From the NCBI RefSeq assembly GCF_018224615.1, contig NZ_JAGTUK010000001.1, positions 868,001 to 932,000 of the forward strand: 64,000 nt of DNA. The letters run 5' to 3'. Each line of letters opens with the position of its first letter. The first letter of the stretch is position 1. The notes under the pieces were generated by a model, which was given only the letters and a program-made list of their open reading frames with translations, made no database searches and was not told where the DNA came from. A program made the translations under genes and the position numbers. Positions 33,647 to 43,838 of the stretch are shown in pieces. Origin of the DNA: Microbacterium paraoxydans. Lineage in GTDB: Bacteria; Actinomycetota; Actinomycetes; Actinomycetales; Microbacteriaceae.

Positions 33647-34852
33647 TCAGTCGGCCGCGGACACGCGATCGGCGAGGATCGCGTGACGCTTGTCGCCGAT
33701 CCGCACCAGCAGCAGCGTCGCCTCGGCGTCGCCGCGAAGCGTGAGCGTGCGGCGGAATGCGGCCGGGTCGACGTCGACCCCGCGCTTCTTGATCTCGAGC
33801 CGCCCGATGCCGCTCGCGCGGAGGGCCGCGTTGATGCGCTTGGCGTTCAGCGGCAGGGTCTCGCGCACCCGGAACGACTGCACGAACGGGCTGGTCACCG
33901 CCGCGTCCGAGGTGAGGTACGCGATGCGGGGGTCGAGCATGCCCGCGTCGAGGCTGCGTGCCACGTCGCCGATCAGGCGCGCTCGGATCACGGCGCCGTC
34001 CGGTTCGTGGAGGTACTCGCCGAGGTCGCGCACGGGGGCGTCGTCCGCGTCGGCCGCCGCGGTGAGCTCGTGGGAGCGGTCGCCGCGGATCACCAGGGCC
34101 GAGCGTCGCACGCCGTCGCGGGCGAGTTCCCGCGTCCACACCACGAGCTCGACCACGCTGCCGTCGGCGCTGACCCACTGCGTCTCCGCGTCGTCGGGCA
34201 GCGCGTCGCGGTCGTGCGCCGGGCCAAGCTTGATCCCGGTGGGCTGCTGGGCGGCGACCGCGAACGCCCAGTCGAGCGAGGGGGAGTAGTCGTCGGCCGA
34301 CACGCGGCGGGTCTCGCTGTGACCCGAGGTGCGGCGCGCGGGGTCCATCCACACGGCGCGTCCCGGCGCGGGCTCGCCCAGCGCCTCCTCCGCGGTGCTG
34401 TGCCGCACGGTGATGCTCTCCCCGAACGGCGCGAGGTTGTAGGCCGCGATGGCCGCTGTGACCTCGTCGGCGTCGACCGCCAGGACCTCCAGGCCTGCGC
34501 CCGCGAAGGCGAGGGCGTCGCCGCCGATGCCGCAGCCGAGGTCGGCGACACTCGTCATGCCTGCGCTGCGCAGTCGCTGCGCGTGCCGTGCCGCGACCGC
34601 CAGCCGGGTCGCCTGCTCGAGTCCGGCTCGGGTGAAGAGCATGCGGGTGGCGAACGGTCCGAACTTCGCGGTGGCCCTGGCCCGCAGATGCGCCTGGCCG
34701 ACCACGGCCGAGACGAGGTCGGGGGAGTGGCCGGCCGCCCGCAGCCGCGACACGGCGGCGGCGGCCTCCGCGGTGCTCGTCACCTCCCCGGTGCCGTCGA
34801 GCAGCTCGAGGCCGGCGGGGGTGAGCAGGGCGCGCAGCTCGGACATCTCCAC
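33647..34852 (-). CDS. SAM-dependent methyltransferase with THUMP-like domain
   Basis: About 401 residues. The class I methyltransferase core starts near residue 100 with SVADLGCGIGGDALAFAGAG, and acidic LAVDADEV follows (ribose-binding strand). A later motif WMDPARRTSG stands where many tRNA/rRNA N-methyltransferases carry DPPR-type catalytic residues. The C-terminal third (about 320-400) matches the THUMP-like domain seen with these proteins and would bind RNA. Target unknown. Of two adjacent GTG codons (34855, 34852), the second is exactly 6 nt after a TAGGCT hexamer, so I chose it. Lies in the opposite direction to both neighbours. Confidence 0.82.
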   Translation of the reverse strand: MEMSELRALLTPAGLELLDGTGEVTSTAEAAAAVSRLRAAGHSPDLVSAVVGQAHLRARATAKFGPFATRMLFTRAGLEQATRLAVAARHAQRLRSAGMTSVADLGCGIGGDALAFAGAGLEVLAVDADEVTAAIAAYNLAPFGESITVRHSTAEEALGEPAPGRAVWMDPARRTSGHSETRRVSADDYSPSLDWAFAVAAQQPTGIKLGPAHDRDALPDDAETQWVSADGSVVELVVWTRELARDGVRRSALVIRGDRSHELTAAADADDAPVRDLGEYLHEPDGAVIRARLIGDVARSLDAGMLDPRIAYLTSDAAVTSPFVQSFRVRETLPLNAKRINAALRASGIGRLEIKKRGVDVDPAAFRRTLTLRGDAEATLLLVRIGDKRHAILADRVSAAD

Positions 34853-34864
34853 CACCTCAGCCTA
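34853..34864 (-). promoter_or_regulatory. Leaderless-type promoter of the methyltransferase gene
   Basis: On the minus strand TAGGCT (34864-34859) followed by 6 nt and GTG at 34852, the same spacing as five other genes of the window. Confidence 0.5.
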
Positions 34865-34888
34865 GGCGCGTCGGGGCGCACGTCCCCG

Positions 34889-34963
34889 GGCTGGCACTCG
34901 CATTGCATGAGTGCCAGCCGACCGCCTACACTGGCATTAGCACTCTCGGGTTGAGAGTGCGAA
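34889..34963 (+). promoter_or_regulatory. Two tandem CIRCE elements with groES promoter between
   Basis: CIRCE 2, at 34937-34963, is TTAGCACTC-N9-GAGTGCGAA, close to the consensus. CIRCE 1, at 34889-34919, is an extended perfect palindrome GGCTGGCACTC-N9-GAGTGCCAGCC. A promoter fits between them: -35 TTGCAT (34903-34908, inside CIRCE 1), 18-nt spacer, -10 TACACT (34927-34932). HrcA bound at both sites would block polymerase. Confidence 0.9.
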
Positions 34964-35003
34964 CGAGTCTTTCGTGTCAGCGTCAAGAAAGAAGAGGTAG
35001 ACC

Positions 35004-35300
35004 GTGTCGGTTTCCATCAAGCCGCTCGAGGACCGCATCGTCATCAAGCAGGTCGAGGCCGAGCAGACCACCGCGAGTGGCCTGGTCATCCCCGACACCG
35101 CCAAGGAGAAGCCCCAGGAGGGCGAGGTCGTGGCGGTCGGCCCCGGCCGCATCGATGACAACGGCAACCGCGTTCCGCTCGACGTCGCCGTCGGCGACCG
35201 CGTGCTCTACAGCAAGTACGGCGGCACCGAGGTGAAGTTCGGCGCCGACGAGTTCCTCGTCCTGTCGGCTCGCGACGTCCTCGCGGTCGTCGTCCGCTGA
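35004..35300 (+). CDS. groES: Co-chaperonin GroES
   Basis: GroES caps the GroEL folding chamber. It has 98 residues starting with GTG, with an AGAAGAGG RBS. The mobile loop [20 protein letters not shown] and the roof-side [20 protein letters not shown] are intact. Controlled by two CIRCE elements, hence by HrcA and heat. A strong terminator follows and no groEL is adjacent, so GroEL must be encoded elsewhere, as is common in actinobacteria with several groEL copies. Confidence 0.97.
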   Translation: MSVSIKPLEDRIVIKQVEAEQTTASGLVIPDTAKEKPQEGEVVAVGPGRIDDNGNRVPLDVAVGDRVLYSKYGGTEVKFGADEFLVLSARDVLAVVVR

Positions 35301-35343
35301 TCAGCTGAATCCCGCTCCGCGCGAGGCGCGGAGCACGGATCCC

Positions 35344-35379
35344 GAGGGGGTCCGGATGCTCAGGCATCCGGGCCCCCTC
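35344..35379 (+). terminator. Terminator after groES
   Basis: Stem GAGGGGGTCCGGATGC (35344-35359) and GCATCCGGGCCCCCTC (35364-35379), 16 bp with one mismatch, TCAG loop, followed by CTGCTTT. Confidence 0.85.
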
Positions 35380-35462
35380 CTGCTTTCCGCCAATCCTCGA
35401 TCACATCCCGCCGTTGTCGCCCGGCAGCCCCGCGACCGGCGGAGTGCGCCGCACCGCGGGCA

Positions 35463-35474
35463 TAGGGTTGTGCG
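35463..35474 (+). promoter_or_regulatory. Leaderless-type promoter of rarD
   Basis: TAGGGT (35463-35468) ends 6 nt before the GTG at 35475. Confidence 0.5.
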
Positions 35475-36404
35475 GTGACTCCCGAGACCGCCCGCGCCAC
35501 GCAGACCGCGGGTGTCGCCTACGCCACGTCCGCCTACGTCCTGTGGGGCGTCCTCCCGCTCTACTTCCTCCTGCTGGCGCCGACCGGCCCGTGGGAGGTG
35601 GTCGCGTGGCGGGTGGTGCTGTCCTTCGTGTTCTGCCTGCTGCTGCTCACGGTCACGCGAGGGTGGGCGGCGATCGGCGGCGTCCTCCGCACCCCGCGAC
35701 TACTGGGCTGGACCGCGCTCGCCGGACTGCTCATCTACATCAACTGGCAGGTGTTCCTGCTGGGCACCCTCAGCGGCAACGTGGTCGAGACGGCACTGGG
35801 CTATTTCATCAACCCGATCACGACCGTGCTGCTCGGCGTCTTCGTGCTCAAGGAGCGCATCCGACGCTTGCAGTGGGCGGCCGTGGGGATCGCGGCGGTC
35901 GCGGTCGCGGTGATCATCGTGGCCTACGGTTCGTTCCCGTGGATCGCGCTGTCGCTGACGGCGTCGTTCGGTGTGTACGGGCTCATCAAGAAGAAGATCG
36001 GCCCCGCGGTGGACGCCGTGAGCGGGCTCACGCTGGAGTCGTTCTGGCTCCTGCCGATCGCGGTGGTGCAGCTCGTGGTGGTGGCGCAGACCACGGGTCT
36101 CACGATGGGTGCCAACGGAGTGGTGCACGCACTGCTGCTCGGGTTCGCCGGCGTGGCCACGGCGGTCCCGCTGCTGCTGTTCGCGGCGGGCACGCGCCGG
36201 GTGGACCTCACGGTGATCGGCATGATCCAGTTCCTCACCCCGATCATGCAGTTCCTGATCGGGGTCGTGGTGCTGCACGAGCCGATGCCGCCCGAGCGGT
36301 GGGTCGGCTTCGTGCTGGTGTGGATCGCGATCGCGGTGTTCCTCGTCGACCTGGTGCTGGCCGCGCGACGCGGACGCCGGATCGCGCGCGCCGAACTGCT
36401 CTGA
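35475..36404 (+). CDS. rarD: EamA-family transporter RarD
   Basis: A 309-residue inner-membrane protein with ten hydrophobic helices in two EamA repeats, matching the RarD subgroup. Diagnostic stretches are YVLWGVLPLYFLLLAPTGPW near residue 20 and GYFINPITTVLLGVFVLKER near residue 112. RarD proteins are drug/metabolite-type permeases; their substrate is not established (chloramphenicol sensitivity is the historical phenotype). The start is GTG, directly after a -10 box, with no Shine-Dalgarno sequence. Confidence 0.9.
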   Translation: MTPETARATQTAGVAYATSAYVLWGVLPLYFLLLAPTGPWEVVAWRVVLSFVFCLLLLTVTRGWAAIGGVLRTPRLLGWTALAGLLIYINWQVFLLGTLSGNVVETALGYFINPITTVLLGVFVLKERIRRLQWAAVGIAAVAVAVIIVAYGSFPWIALSLTASFGVYGLIKKKIGPAVDAVSGLTLESFWLLPIAVVQLVVVAQTTGLTMGANGVVHALLLGFAGVATAVPLLLFAAGTRRVDLTVIGMIQFLTPIMQFLIGVVVLHEPMPPERWVGFVLVWIAIAVFLVDLVLAARRGRRIARAELL

Positions 36405-36549
36405 TCCCCGGGCTCGCCGCCCGCGGAACCGGGTGCCGGATCGTTAACGCACCGAGATACTTGCGCCCCCTGCGCGCTGACCTCACGCCCTAGTGTTAGA
36501 GCACCCGCCTGTGGTCACAATCCACGTTCAGTCACGCAAGGGAGCATCC

Positions 36550-37806
36550 ATGAACGCACTGAAGGGCTCGCGCACCGCGAAGGTCTTCGCCGGGATCGCG
36601 CTGGTCAGCGCATCCGCCATCGTCATCGCCGGCTGCAGCAGCACGCCGAACGCCGAGCCGTCGGAGGGCGGCGGCGACAAGCCGGCCGCCGACCTGACGC
36701 TCAAGCTCGGTTCGCTGCTGCCCGCCACCGGATCGCTCGCGTTCCTCGGCGCTCCCATGGAGGCCGGCGTGCAGCTCGCCGTGCAGCAGATCAACGAGGC
36801 CGACGCCGGTGTCACGATCGACCTGACCACGGCCGACGAGGGTGACCTCGACAACAAGGCCTACGAGACGTCGATCACCAACCTGCAGAACGCGGGCATC
36901 ACCGCGATGGTCGGTGCCGCGTCGTCGAGCGTCACCAAGCTGATCCTCGACAGCAACGCCGGTGCGGGCATCCTCACCGTCTCGCCGTCGAACACGTCGC
37001 CGGACTTCACGGGCATCAACCCGCTGTACTTCCGCACGGCGCCGAGCGACAACCTGCAGGGCGAGGTGCTCGGCAACCAGATCGCCGAGGACGGTCACAA
37101 GACGCTCGGCATCATCTACCAGAACGACCCCTACGGCACGGGCCTGTTCGAGGCCATCAAGGCGACGTTCGAGGGCACCGGCGGCGAGGTCGTCGCCGAC
37201 GCGTCCTATAACCAGGGCGATGGCCAGTTCAACGCGCAGGTCTCGGAGATCGCCGCGGCCAAGCCGGACGCCGTCGCGGTCGTCTCGTACGACCAGTTCG
37301 CGACCATCGCGCCGCTGCTGGCCAACGCGGGCATCGACACCGGTTCGCTGTACCTGGTCGACGGAAACCTGAAGGACTGGGGCACGGACATCCCGGTGAG
37401 CCTCGAGGGCTCGAAGGGCACGCGCGCCGGAGCCGAGCTGCCGCAGGACTTCCTCGACCAGCTCAACGAGGTCTGGACCGCCGAGGGCAACGACCCGATC
37501 GACGCCGTGACCTACTCGGCTGAGGCCTACGACGCCGTCATCCTGATCGCCCTGTCGGCCCTGAAGGCCGGCTCGGTCGAGGGTGCCGACATCGCCGAGC
37601 AGATGATCGCCGTCTCCGGTGGCGAGGGCGACGGTGAGAAGTGCAAGGACTTCGCCGAGTGCGCCGCGATCATCAACGACGGAGGCACGCCGGACTACGA
37701 CGGCCTCTCCGGTGAGATCACGTTCGACGAGAACAACGACCCGAAGGGCGCCGCGATCGGCGTCTACGAGTTCGGCGCGGACAACACCACCACGCGGATC
37801 AAGTAA
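36550..37806 (+). CDS. livK: Branched-chain amino acid ABC transporter substrate-binding lipoprotein
   Basis: A 418-residue periplasmic-type binding protein of the Leu/Ile/Val family (Peripla_BP_6). It has a lipoprotein signal ending in the lipobox IAGC with the lipidated Cys29, then a Ser/Gly/Glu linker, so it is tethered to the outer face of the membrane. The core begins LKLGSLLPATGSLAFLGAPM. Ligand specificity cannot be read from the sequence; urea or amides are possible alternatives in this family. Starts at the ATG 36550 (AAGGGAGC upstream). The gene is convergent with livF and ends at a terminator. The cognate permease genes are just beyond it on the other strand. Confidence 0.92.
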   Translation: MNALKGSRTAKVFAGIALVSASAIVIAGCSSTPNAEPSEGGGDKPAADLTLKLGSLLPATGSLAFLGAPMEAGVQLAVQQINEADAGVTIDLTTADEGDLDNKAYETSITNLQNAGITAMVGAASSSVTKLILDSNAGAGILTVSPSNTSPDFTGINPLYFRTAPSDNLQGEVLGNQIAEDGHKTLGIIYQNDPYGTGLFEAIKATFEGTGGEVVADASYNQGDGQFNAQVSEIAAAKPDAVAVVSYDQFATIAPLLANAGIDTGSLYLVDGNLKDWGTDIPVSLEGSKGTRAGAELPQDFLDQLNEVWTAEGNDPIDAVTYSAEAYDAVILIALSALKAGSVEGADIAEQMIAVSGGEGDGEKCKDFAECAAIINDGGTPDYDGLSGEITFDENNDPKGAAIGVYEFGADNTTTRIK

Positions 37807-37817
37807 TCCCGCCAAAC

Positions 37818-37847
37818 GAAGGCCCCGGGCTCCGGCTCGGGGCCTTC
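37818..37847 (+). terminator. Terminator after livK
   Basis: GAAGGCCCCGgGC-TCCG-GCtCGGGGCCTTC hairpin at 37818-37847, 12 bases after the livK stop, with one mismatch in the stem. Confidence 0.85.
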
Positions 37848-37882
37848 GTCGTGCCCGGACGGAGGCGCCTCCCGCGCACGCG

Positions 37883-37915
37883 GAAGGGCCCGGCACCACG
37901 GCTGCCGGGCCCTTC
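37883..37915 (-). terminator. Terminator after livF
   Basis: Perfect 13-bp stem GAAGGGCCCGGCA (37883-37895) with TGCCGGGCCCTTC (37903-37915) and a 7-nt loop, 12 bases past the livF stop. Together with the livK hairpin it separates the convergent transcripts. Confidence 0.85.
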
Positions 37916-37927
37916 TCGGTGCGTGGC

Positions 37928-38695
37928 TCAGGCGGCGTCGGTGCCGAGCGTGCCCAGGTACAGGCCGATGACCTTCGGGTCGTTCAGCAGCTCGCGCCCG
38001 GTGCCCTCGTAGGCGTCGCGGCCCTGATCGAGCACGTAGCCGCGGTCGCAGATCTGCAGGCACCGGCGGGCGTTCTGCTCGACCATGATCGTGGTCACCC
38101 CCGCCTTGTTGATGTCGGAGACGCGGATGAACGCGTCGTCCTGGCGCACGGGGGAGAGGCCGGCCGACGGCTCGTCGAGCAGCAGCACGGACGGGTCCAT
38201 CATGAGCGCCCGTGACATCGCGACCATCTGCCGCTCACCGCCCGACAGGGAGCCGGCGCGCTGCTTGAGGCGCTTGCCGAGTTCACCGAAGATGCTGCTG
38301 ACGAACTCCAGCCGCTCCGCGAAGATCTTCGGGTTCTGGTAGAGCCCCATCTCGAGGTTCTCTTGGATCGTGAGCGACGGGAACACGTTGTTCGTCTGGG
38401 GGACGAACGCGACGCCGCGCGCCACGAGCTTGTCCGCCTTGAGGCCGACGATGCTCTCGCCCTTGACCGTGATGTCGCCGTCGCGCACGTTCACCATGCC
38501 GAAGATCGCCTTCAGCAGCGTGGACTTGCCGGCGCCATTGGGGCCGATGATGCCGATCAGCTCCCCCTTATGCGCCACGAGGTTCGCGCCGTTGAGGATG
38601 TTCACCCCGGGGAGGTAGCCGGCGTGCACGTTCGTGAGCTCGACGACCACGTCGTCGTTCTTGATCTCGTTCCGCTCGACGGGTGCGTCGGTCAT
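37928..38695 (-). CDS. livF: Branched-chain amino acid ABC transporter ATP-binding protein LivF
   Basis: Second ATPase of the Liv importer, 255 residues from the ATG at 38695. Walker A GPNGAGKST near residue 51, signature LSGGERQMVAMSRALM near 149, Walker B VLLLDEPSAGLSP following, and the switch histidine appears replaced by Gln (MVEQNARR), as is usual in LivF. A longer frame is open into livG and is not real. Overlaps the livG stop by 4 nt. Last gene of the livH-livM-livG-livF operon. Confidence 0.95.
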   Translation of the reverse strand: MTDAPVERNEIKNDDVVVELTNVHAGYLPGVNILNGANLVAHKGELIGIIGPNGAGKSTLLKAIFGMVNVRDGDITVKGESIVGLKADKLVARGVAFVPQTNNVFPSLTIQENLEMGLYQNPKIFAERLEFVSSIFGELGKRLKQRAGSLSGGERQMVAMSRALMMDPSVLLLDEPSAGLSPVRQDDAFIRVSDINKAGVTTIMVEQNARRCLQICDRGYVLDQGRDAYEGTGRELLNDPKVIGLYLGTLGTDAA

Positions 38696-39687
38696 GGCTT
38701 CTCCTCCTCGGCGTCCTCGGCCTCGACCTCGGCTTCGACCTCGGTCTCGATCTGTTCCCTGATGCGCTCGGCGTCGGCCTCGGAGATCACGGGCAGTCGC
38801 CCGGTCACGGCGCCGAGGTCCACGTCCTGGTGCGCACCCAGGTACGCGTCCACGACCGCGGGATCCTCCATCACGGTGTCCGGCGGGCCCTCCGCCACCA
38901 CCCGGCCTTCGGCCATCACGACCACCCAGTCGGCGATGTGACGCACCATGTGCATGTCGTGCTCCACGAACAGCACCGTCATCCCCAGGTCCTTCAGATC
39001 GAGGATGTGGTCGAGCAGCGACTGCGTGAGCGCCGGGTTCACTCCGGCCATCGGCTCGTCGAGCATCACCAGGGTCGGGTTGCTCATGAGCGCCCGCGCC
39101 ATCTCCAGGAGCTTGCGCTGACCGCCCGAGAGCGATGCTGCGAAGTCCTGCTCCTTGGCGTCGAGCTTGAACCGCACCAGCAGCTCGTGCGCGCGCTGCT
39201 CGATCTCCTGGTCCTGCTTGCGCCACAGGAACGGGAACAGGCCGGCCCAGAAGCCCTCACCGCGCTGGTCCTTCGCGCCGAGCTTCATGTTCTCCAGCAC
39301 GGTCAGCAGCGACAGCGACTTGGTGAGCTGGAACGTGCGCACCTGTCCCATGCGGGCGACCTTGAAGGAGGGGATGCCGGACAGGTTGGTGCCGTCGAAC
39401 GACCAGGTGCCGCTGTTGGGCTTGTCGAAGCCGCACAGCAGGTTGAACAGCGTGGTCTTGCCCGCGCCGTTGGGGCCGATCAGCGCCGTGATGGCGCCGC
39501 GCGGGATCTCCAGGTGGTCGACGTCGACGGCCGTGAGACCGCCGAAGCGGCGCTCGACGGCATCCACGACCAGGATCGGGTCGACCTTCTTGACCCCGGG
39601 CGCCGCCGGGCCGGCGGCGAGGCCGGTGGTCTTGGCGCGCGGGGCGTTCTTCGCGGGCGTGACGGCCGCGTCGTTCTCACTTGACAA
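38692..39687 (-). CDS. livG: Branched-chain amino acid ABC transporter ATP-binding protein LivG (TTG start)
   Basis: First ATPase of the Liv importer, 331 residues, longer than the usual ~255 because of extensions at both ends. An N-terminal 40-residue Ala/Pro/Lys linker precedes the ATPase, and the C-terminal 45 residues are strongly acidic (EAEVEAEDAEEEKP). Walker A GPNGAGKTT near residue 73, signature LSGGQRKLLEMARALM near 200, Walker B LVMLDEPMAGVNP. The start is TTG at 39687, 11 nt inside livM; no ATG or GTG is in frame before the conserved core. The acidic tail is atypical. Confidence 0.93.
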   Translation of the reverse strand: MSSENDAAVTPAKNAPRAKTTGLAAGPAAPGVKKVDPILVVDAVERRFGGLTAVDVDHLEIPRGAITALIGPNGAGKTTLFNLLCGFDKPNSGTWSFDGTNLSGIPSFKVARMGQVRTFQLTKSLSLLTVLENMKLGAKDQRGEGFWAGLFPFLWRKQDQEIEQRAHELLVRFKLDAKEQDFAASLSGGQRKLLEMARALMSNPTLVMLDEPMAGVNPALTQSLLDHILDLKDLGMTVLFVEHDMHMVRHIADWVVVMAEGRVVAEGPPDTVMEDPAVVDAYLGAHQDVDLGAVTGRLPVISEADAERIREQIETEVEAEVEAEDAEEEKP

Positions 39688-40654
39688 AGGTCATCTCCCT
39701 CTTGTTTCCGAGGATGCCCTGCGGGCGGAAGATCACGATCAGCATCAGCACGATGCCGATCAGGATGTAGCGCACGACGTCGGCCTGTGCGCCCGACATC
39801 GGCAGGTACCCGGCGTTCGCCAGGGCGGGGAGGAGCGCGCCGAGGAACGCGAATACGATCCAGAACAGCACGGCGCCGAGCGTGGGGCCGAGCACCGTCG
39901 CGGCACCGCCGAGCAGCAGGATCGTCCACAGGAAGAACGTCAGCGACGTGGAGTAGCTGCCGGGGATCACGGCCGACGGCAGGATGAACACGATGCCGCC
40001 GAGCGCGCCGATGATGCCACCGACCACGAGCGCCTGCATCTTGTACGCGAAGACGTTCTTGCCGAGCGAGCGCACCGCGTCCTCGTCCTCACGGATGCCC
40101 TTCAGGACACGGCCCCAGGGGCTGCGCATGAGGGCCCACACCACGAGCACCGCGAGGGCCAGCGTGATCAGGCCGACCACGCGCACCCACAGGTCGGTCG
40201 CGTTGTACGTCCACGGGCCGAAGCCGTAGGTGCCGGTGGGGAAGGGGTTCGCGTCGCGGAAGCTCTGGTGGTAGCCGGAGAGTCCGCCCGCGGAGTTCGT
40301 CCAGTCCTTGAACAGTTCCGTCACGAACATCAGGCGCACCACCTCGGCGGCCGCGATGGTCGCGATGGCGAGGTAGTCGGCGCGCAGCCGCAGCGTCGGG
40401 ATGCCGAGCAGCAGGGCGAACAGGGCCCCGCCGAGGACGCCCACCAGGACGCCCGCCCACCACGGGAACCCGAACGTGAGGATCGAGATGGCGTAGCCGT
40501 AGCCGCCGATCGCCATGAACGCGGCCATGCCGAAGTTGAGCAGCCCGGTGTAGCCGAAGTGCACGGCGAGGCCGGTGGCGGCGAGCGCGTAGGCGATCGT
40601 CGTCGGGCTGAACAGATAGGAGGCGGTGTTGCCGAAGATGCTTCCGAAGTCCAT
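39677..40654 (-). CDS. livM: Branched-chain amino acid ABC transporter permease LivM
   Basis: A 325-residue permease with about eight to ten transmembrane helices. Family motifs are GYTGLLNFGMAAFMAIGGYG near residue 34 and the coupling-loop region GRVLKGIREDEDAVRSLGKN near residue 185. The C-terminus ends with RPQGILGNKRE, the usual LivM tail. Starts at the ATG 40654, three bases after the livH stop. Confidence 0.95.
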   Translation of the reverse strand: MDFGSIFGNTASYLFSPTTIAYALAATGLAVHFGYTGLLNFGMAAFMAIGGYGYAISILTFGFPWWAGVLVGVLGGALFALLLGIPTLRLRADYLAIATIAAAEVVRLMFVTELFKDWTNSAGGLSGYHQSFRDANPFPTGTYGFGPWTYNATDLWVRVVGLITLALAVLVVWALMRSPWGRVLKGIREDEDAVRSLGKNVFAYKMQALVVGGIIGALGGIVFILPSAVIPGSYSTSLTFFLWTILLLGGAATVLGPTLGAVLFWIVFAFLGALLPALANAGYLPMSGAQADVVRYILIGIVLMLIVIFRPQGILGNKREMTFVK

Positions 40655-40657
40655 GTG

Positions 40658-42010
40658 TCAGCCCAACCTTTCCTTGCGTCCGAGGATCCCCTGCGGTCGA
40701 ACGAGCAGGATGATGATCAGCGCGACCAGGGCGCTGGCGTACTTGAGGTCGGACGGCACTCCCAGCAGCGTTGAGACCTCGACCGCGAGCCCGACGATGA
40801 TCGAGCCGATCAGGGCGCCGATCGCGGAGCCCAGGCCGCCGAGGGTGATGGCGCAGAACATCAGCAGCAGCATCTGCATGCCCATGTCCCACTTCACGCC
40901 CGGGCGGAAGTACGCCCACAGGATGCCGGAGATCGCCGCCAGCGTTCCGGCGAGGATCCACACGATGCGGATCACCTTGTCGACATCGATGCCGGAGGCC
41001 GCCGCGAGCTGCGGGTTGTCCGAGATGGCCCTGGTGGCCTTGCCCGTGCGGGTGCGGGTGAGGAAGAACGCGACGCCGAGGATCACGATGATGCTCGTGG
41101 CCATGCCGATCATGTCGATGTACGACAGCGAGATGGGGCCGAGCCGGATGGGCTCGGGGCTCGCGCCGGGCAGCTGGTAGGTGTTGCCGCCGATGATGTA
41201 CTGCAGCGTGTAGCGCAGCGCGAGCGAGAGGCCGATGCTCACGATCATGAGCTGCACGACGCCGAGGCCCTTGCGCCGCAGCGGCTTCCAGATGCCGGCG
41301 TCGAGCGCCCAGCCGAGTGCCGCACCGCCGATCACCGCGGCGATGATGCCCGCCCACAGCGGCAGCTGCCAGAACGTGGTGAACACCAGGGTGATCACGG
41401 CGCCCCAGGTGACCATCTCACCGTGCGCGAAGTTCGACAGCCGCGTGGTGCCGTAGATGAGCGCGGCGCCCATCGACGCGAGCCCGAGCAGCAGTCCGAA
41501 GTTGAGGCCGCCCACGACGCGCGACAGCAGCTGGTCGAGGAACGACACCGTGACCCGCTCGCCCGCCCCGAGGAAGAGGTTGACGATCTTGGTGCCGGTG
41601 AGCCCGAACTCGAGCTCGAACGAGGCGGTCGTTCCCGACACCGGCTGGATGCCCTCCGGCAGCTGGGTCGCGTCGACGATCACGCCGTCGGGGAGCGTGG
41701 ACTCGTCCACCGTCAGGGTGTACGTCTCCTTCTCCGGCACGTACAGGCGCCACTTGCCCTCGGCGTCGGTCTCGGTCTCGGCCTCGAAGCCGTTGCCCTC
41801 GATGGTCATCACGACGCCCTCGACGGGCTCGTCGGCGTTGGTCACCACGCCGGCGAAGTAGAAGTCGGTGACCTCCTGGCCGTCGTCGGTGGTGTCGGCG
41901 GAGGCCGCTGAGGGAGGGAGCAGCAGTGAGGCCGCGAGCGCCATGAGGATTCCCAAGAAGACGAAAGCCCAGGGGCGCTTTCGCGGTCCGGCGAGTGCTG
42001 TGGGTCCCAC
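40658..42010 (-). CDS. livH: Branched-chain amino acid ABC transporter permease LivH with N-terminal secreted-type domain
   Basis: A 450-residue permease. Residues about 160-450 are a complete LivH (FGLLLGLASMGAALIYGTTR, then LSNFAHGEMVTWGA; tail RPQGILGRKERLG). In front is an added segment: a signal-type hydrophobic helix (about residues 12-36, ending AASAD) and a domain of about 90 residues resembling carboxypeptidase regulatory or Ig-like folds (FYFAGVVTNADEPVEGVVMT, DAEGKWRLYVPEKETYTLTV). The start is the GTG at 42010 with TGGAGG 4 nt upstream; the frame is open 31 codons further without an RBS. The added domain could help dock LivK or stay as an outside module. Confidence 0.9.
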   Translation of the reverse strand: MGPTALAGPRKRPWAFVFLGILMALAASLLLPPSAASADTTDDGQEVTDFYFAGVVTNADEPVEGVVMTIEGNGFEAETETDAEGKWRLYVPEKETYTLTVDESTLPDGVIVDATQLPEGIQPVSGTTASFELEFGLTGTKIVNLFLGAGERVTVSFLDQLLSRVVGGLNFGLLLGLASMGAALIYGTTRLSNFAHGEMVTWGAVITLVFTTFWQLPLWAGIIAAVIGGAALGWALDAGIWKPLRRKGLGVVQLMIVSIGLSLALRYTLQYIIGGNTYQLPGASPEPIRLGPISLSYIDMIGMATSIIVILGVAFFLTRTRTGKATRAISDNPQLAAASGIDVDKVIRIVWILAGTLAAISGILWAYFRPGVKWDMGMQMLLLMFCAITLGGLGSAIGALIGSIIVGLAVEVSTLLGVPSDLKYASALVALIIILLVRPQGILGRKERLG

Positions 42011-42130
42011 GCAACCTCCACTGTGAGTGCTGTCTCCGCGGACTCGGGTTGAACCGCGGGGATGGACGACGCACTTGAGCGTAATGGGCGATCCGCGATT
42101 CACCTACCTCCCGGGCCAACGGTCCGGTAA

Positions 42131-43762
<1,632 letters not shown>

Positions 43763-43788
43763 GTCCCGCCCGTCGAGGGTGAGACGAC

Positions 43789-43821
43789 GAGGGGCCGGAT
43801 GCGTGCAGCATCCGGCCCCTC
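43789..43821. terminator. Bidirectional terminator after guaB
   Basis: Perfect 14-bp stem GAGGGGCCGGATGC (43789-43802) and GCATCCGGCCCCTC (43808-43821) with a 5-nt loop between convergent genes. Confidence 0.9.
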
Positions 43822-43838
43822 CTGCGTGTGATGCGGGA

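Noticed and set aside
36440..36470. GTTAACGCACCGAGATAC before livK as a sixth FliA-type promoter
   Set aside because: No GCCGATAG-like element lies 15 nt after the TAAC; the likeness is limited to TAACGCAC.
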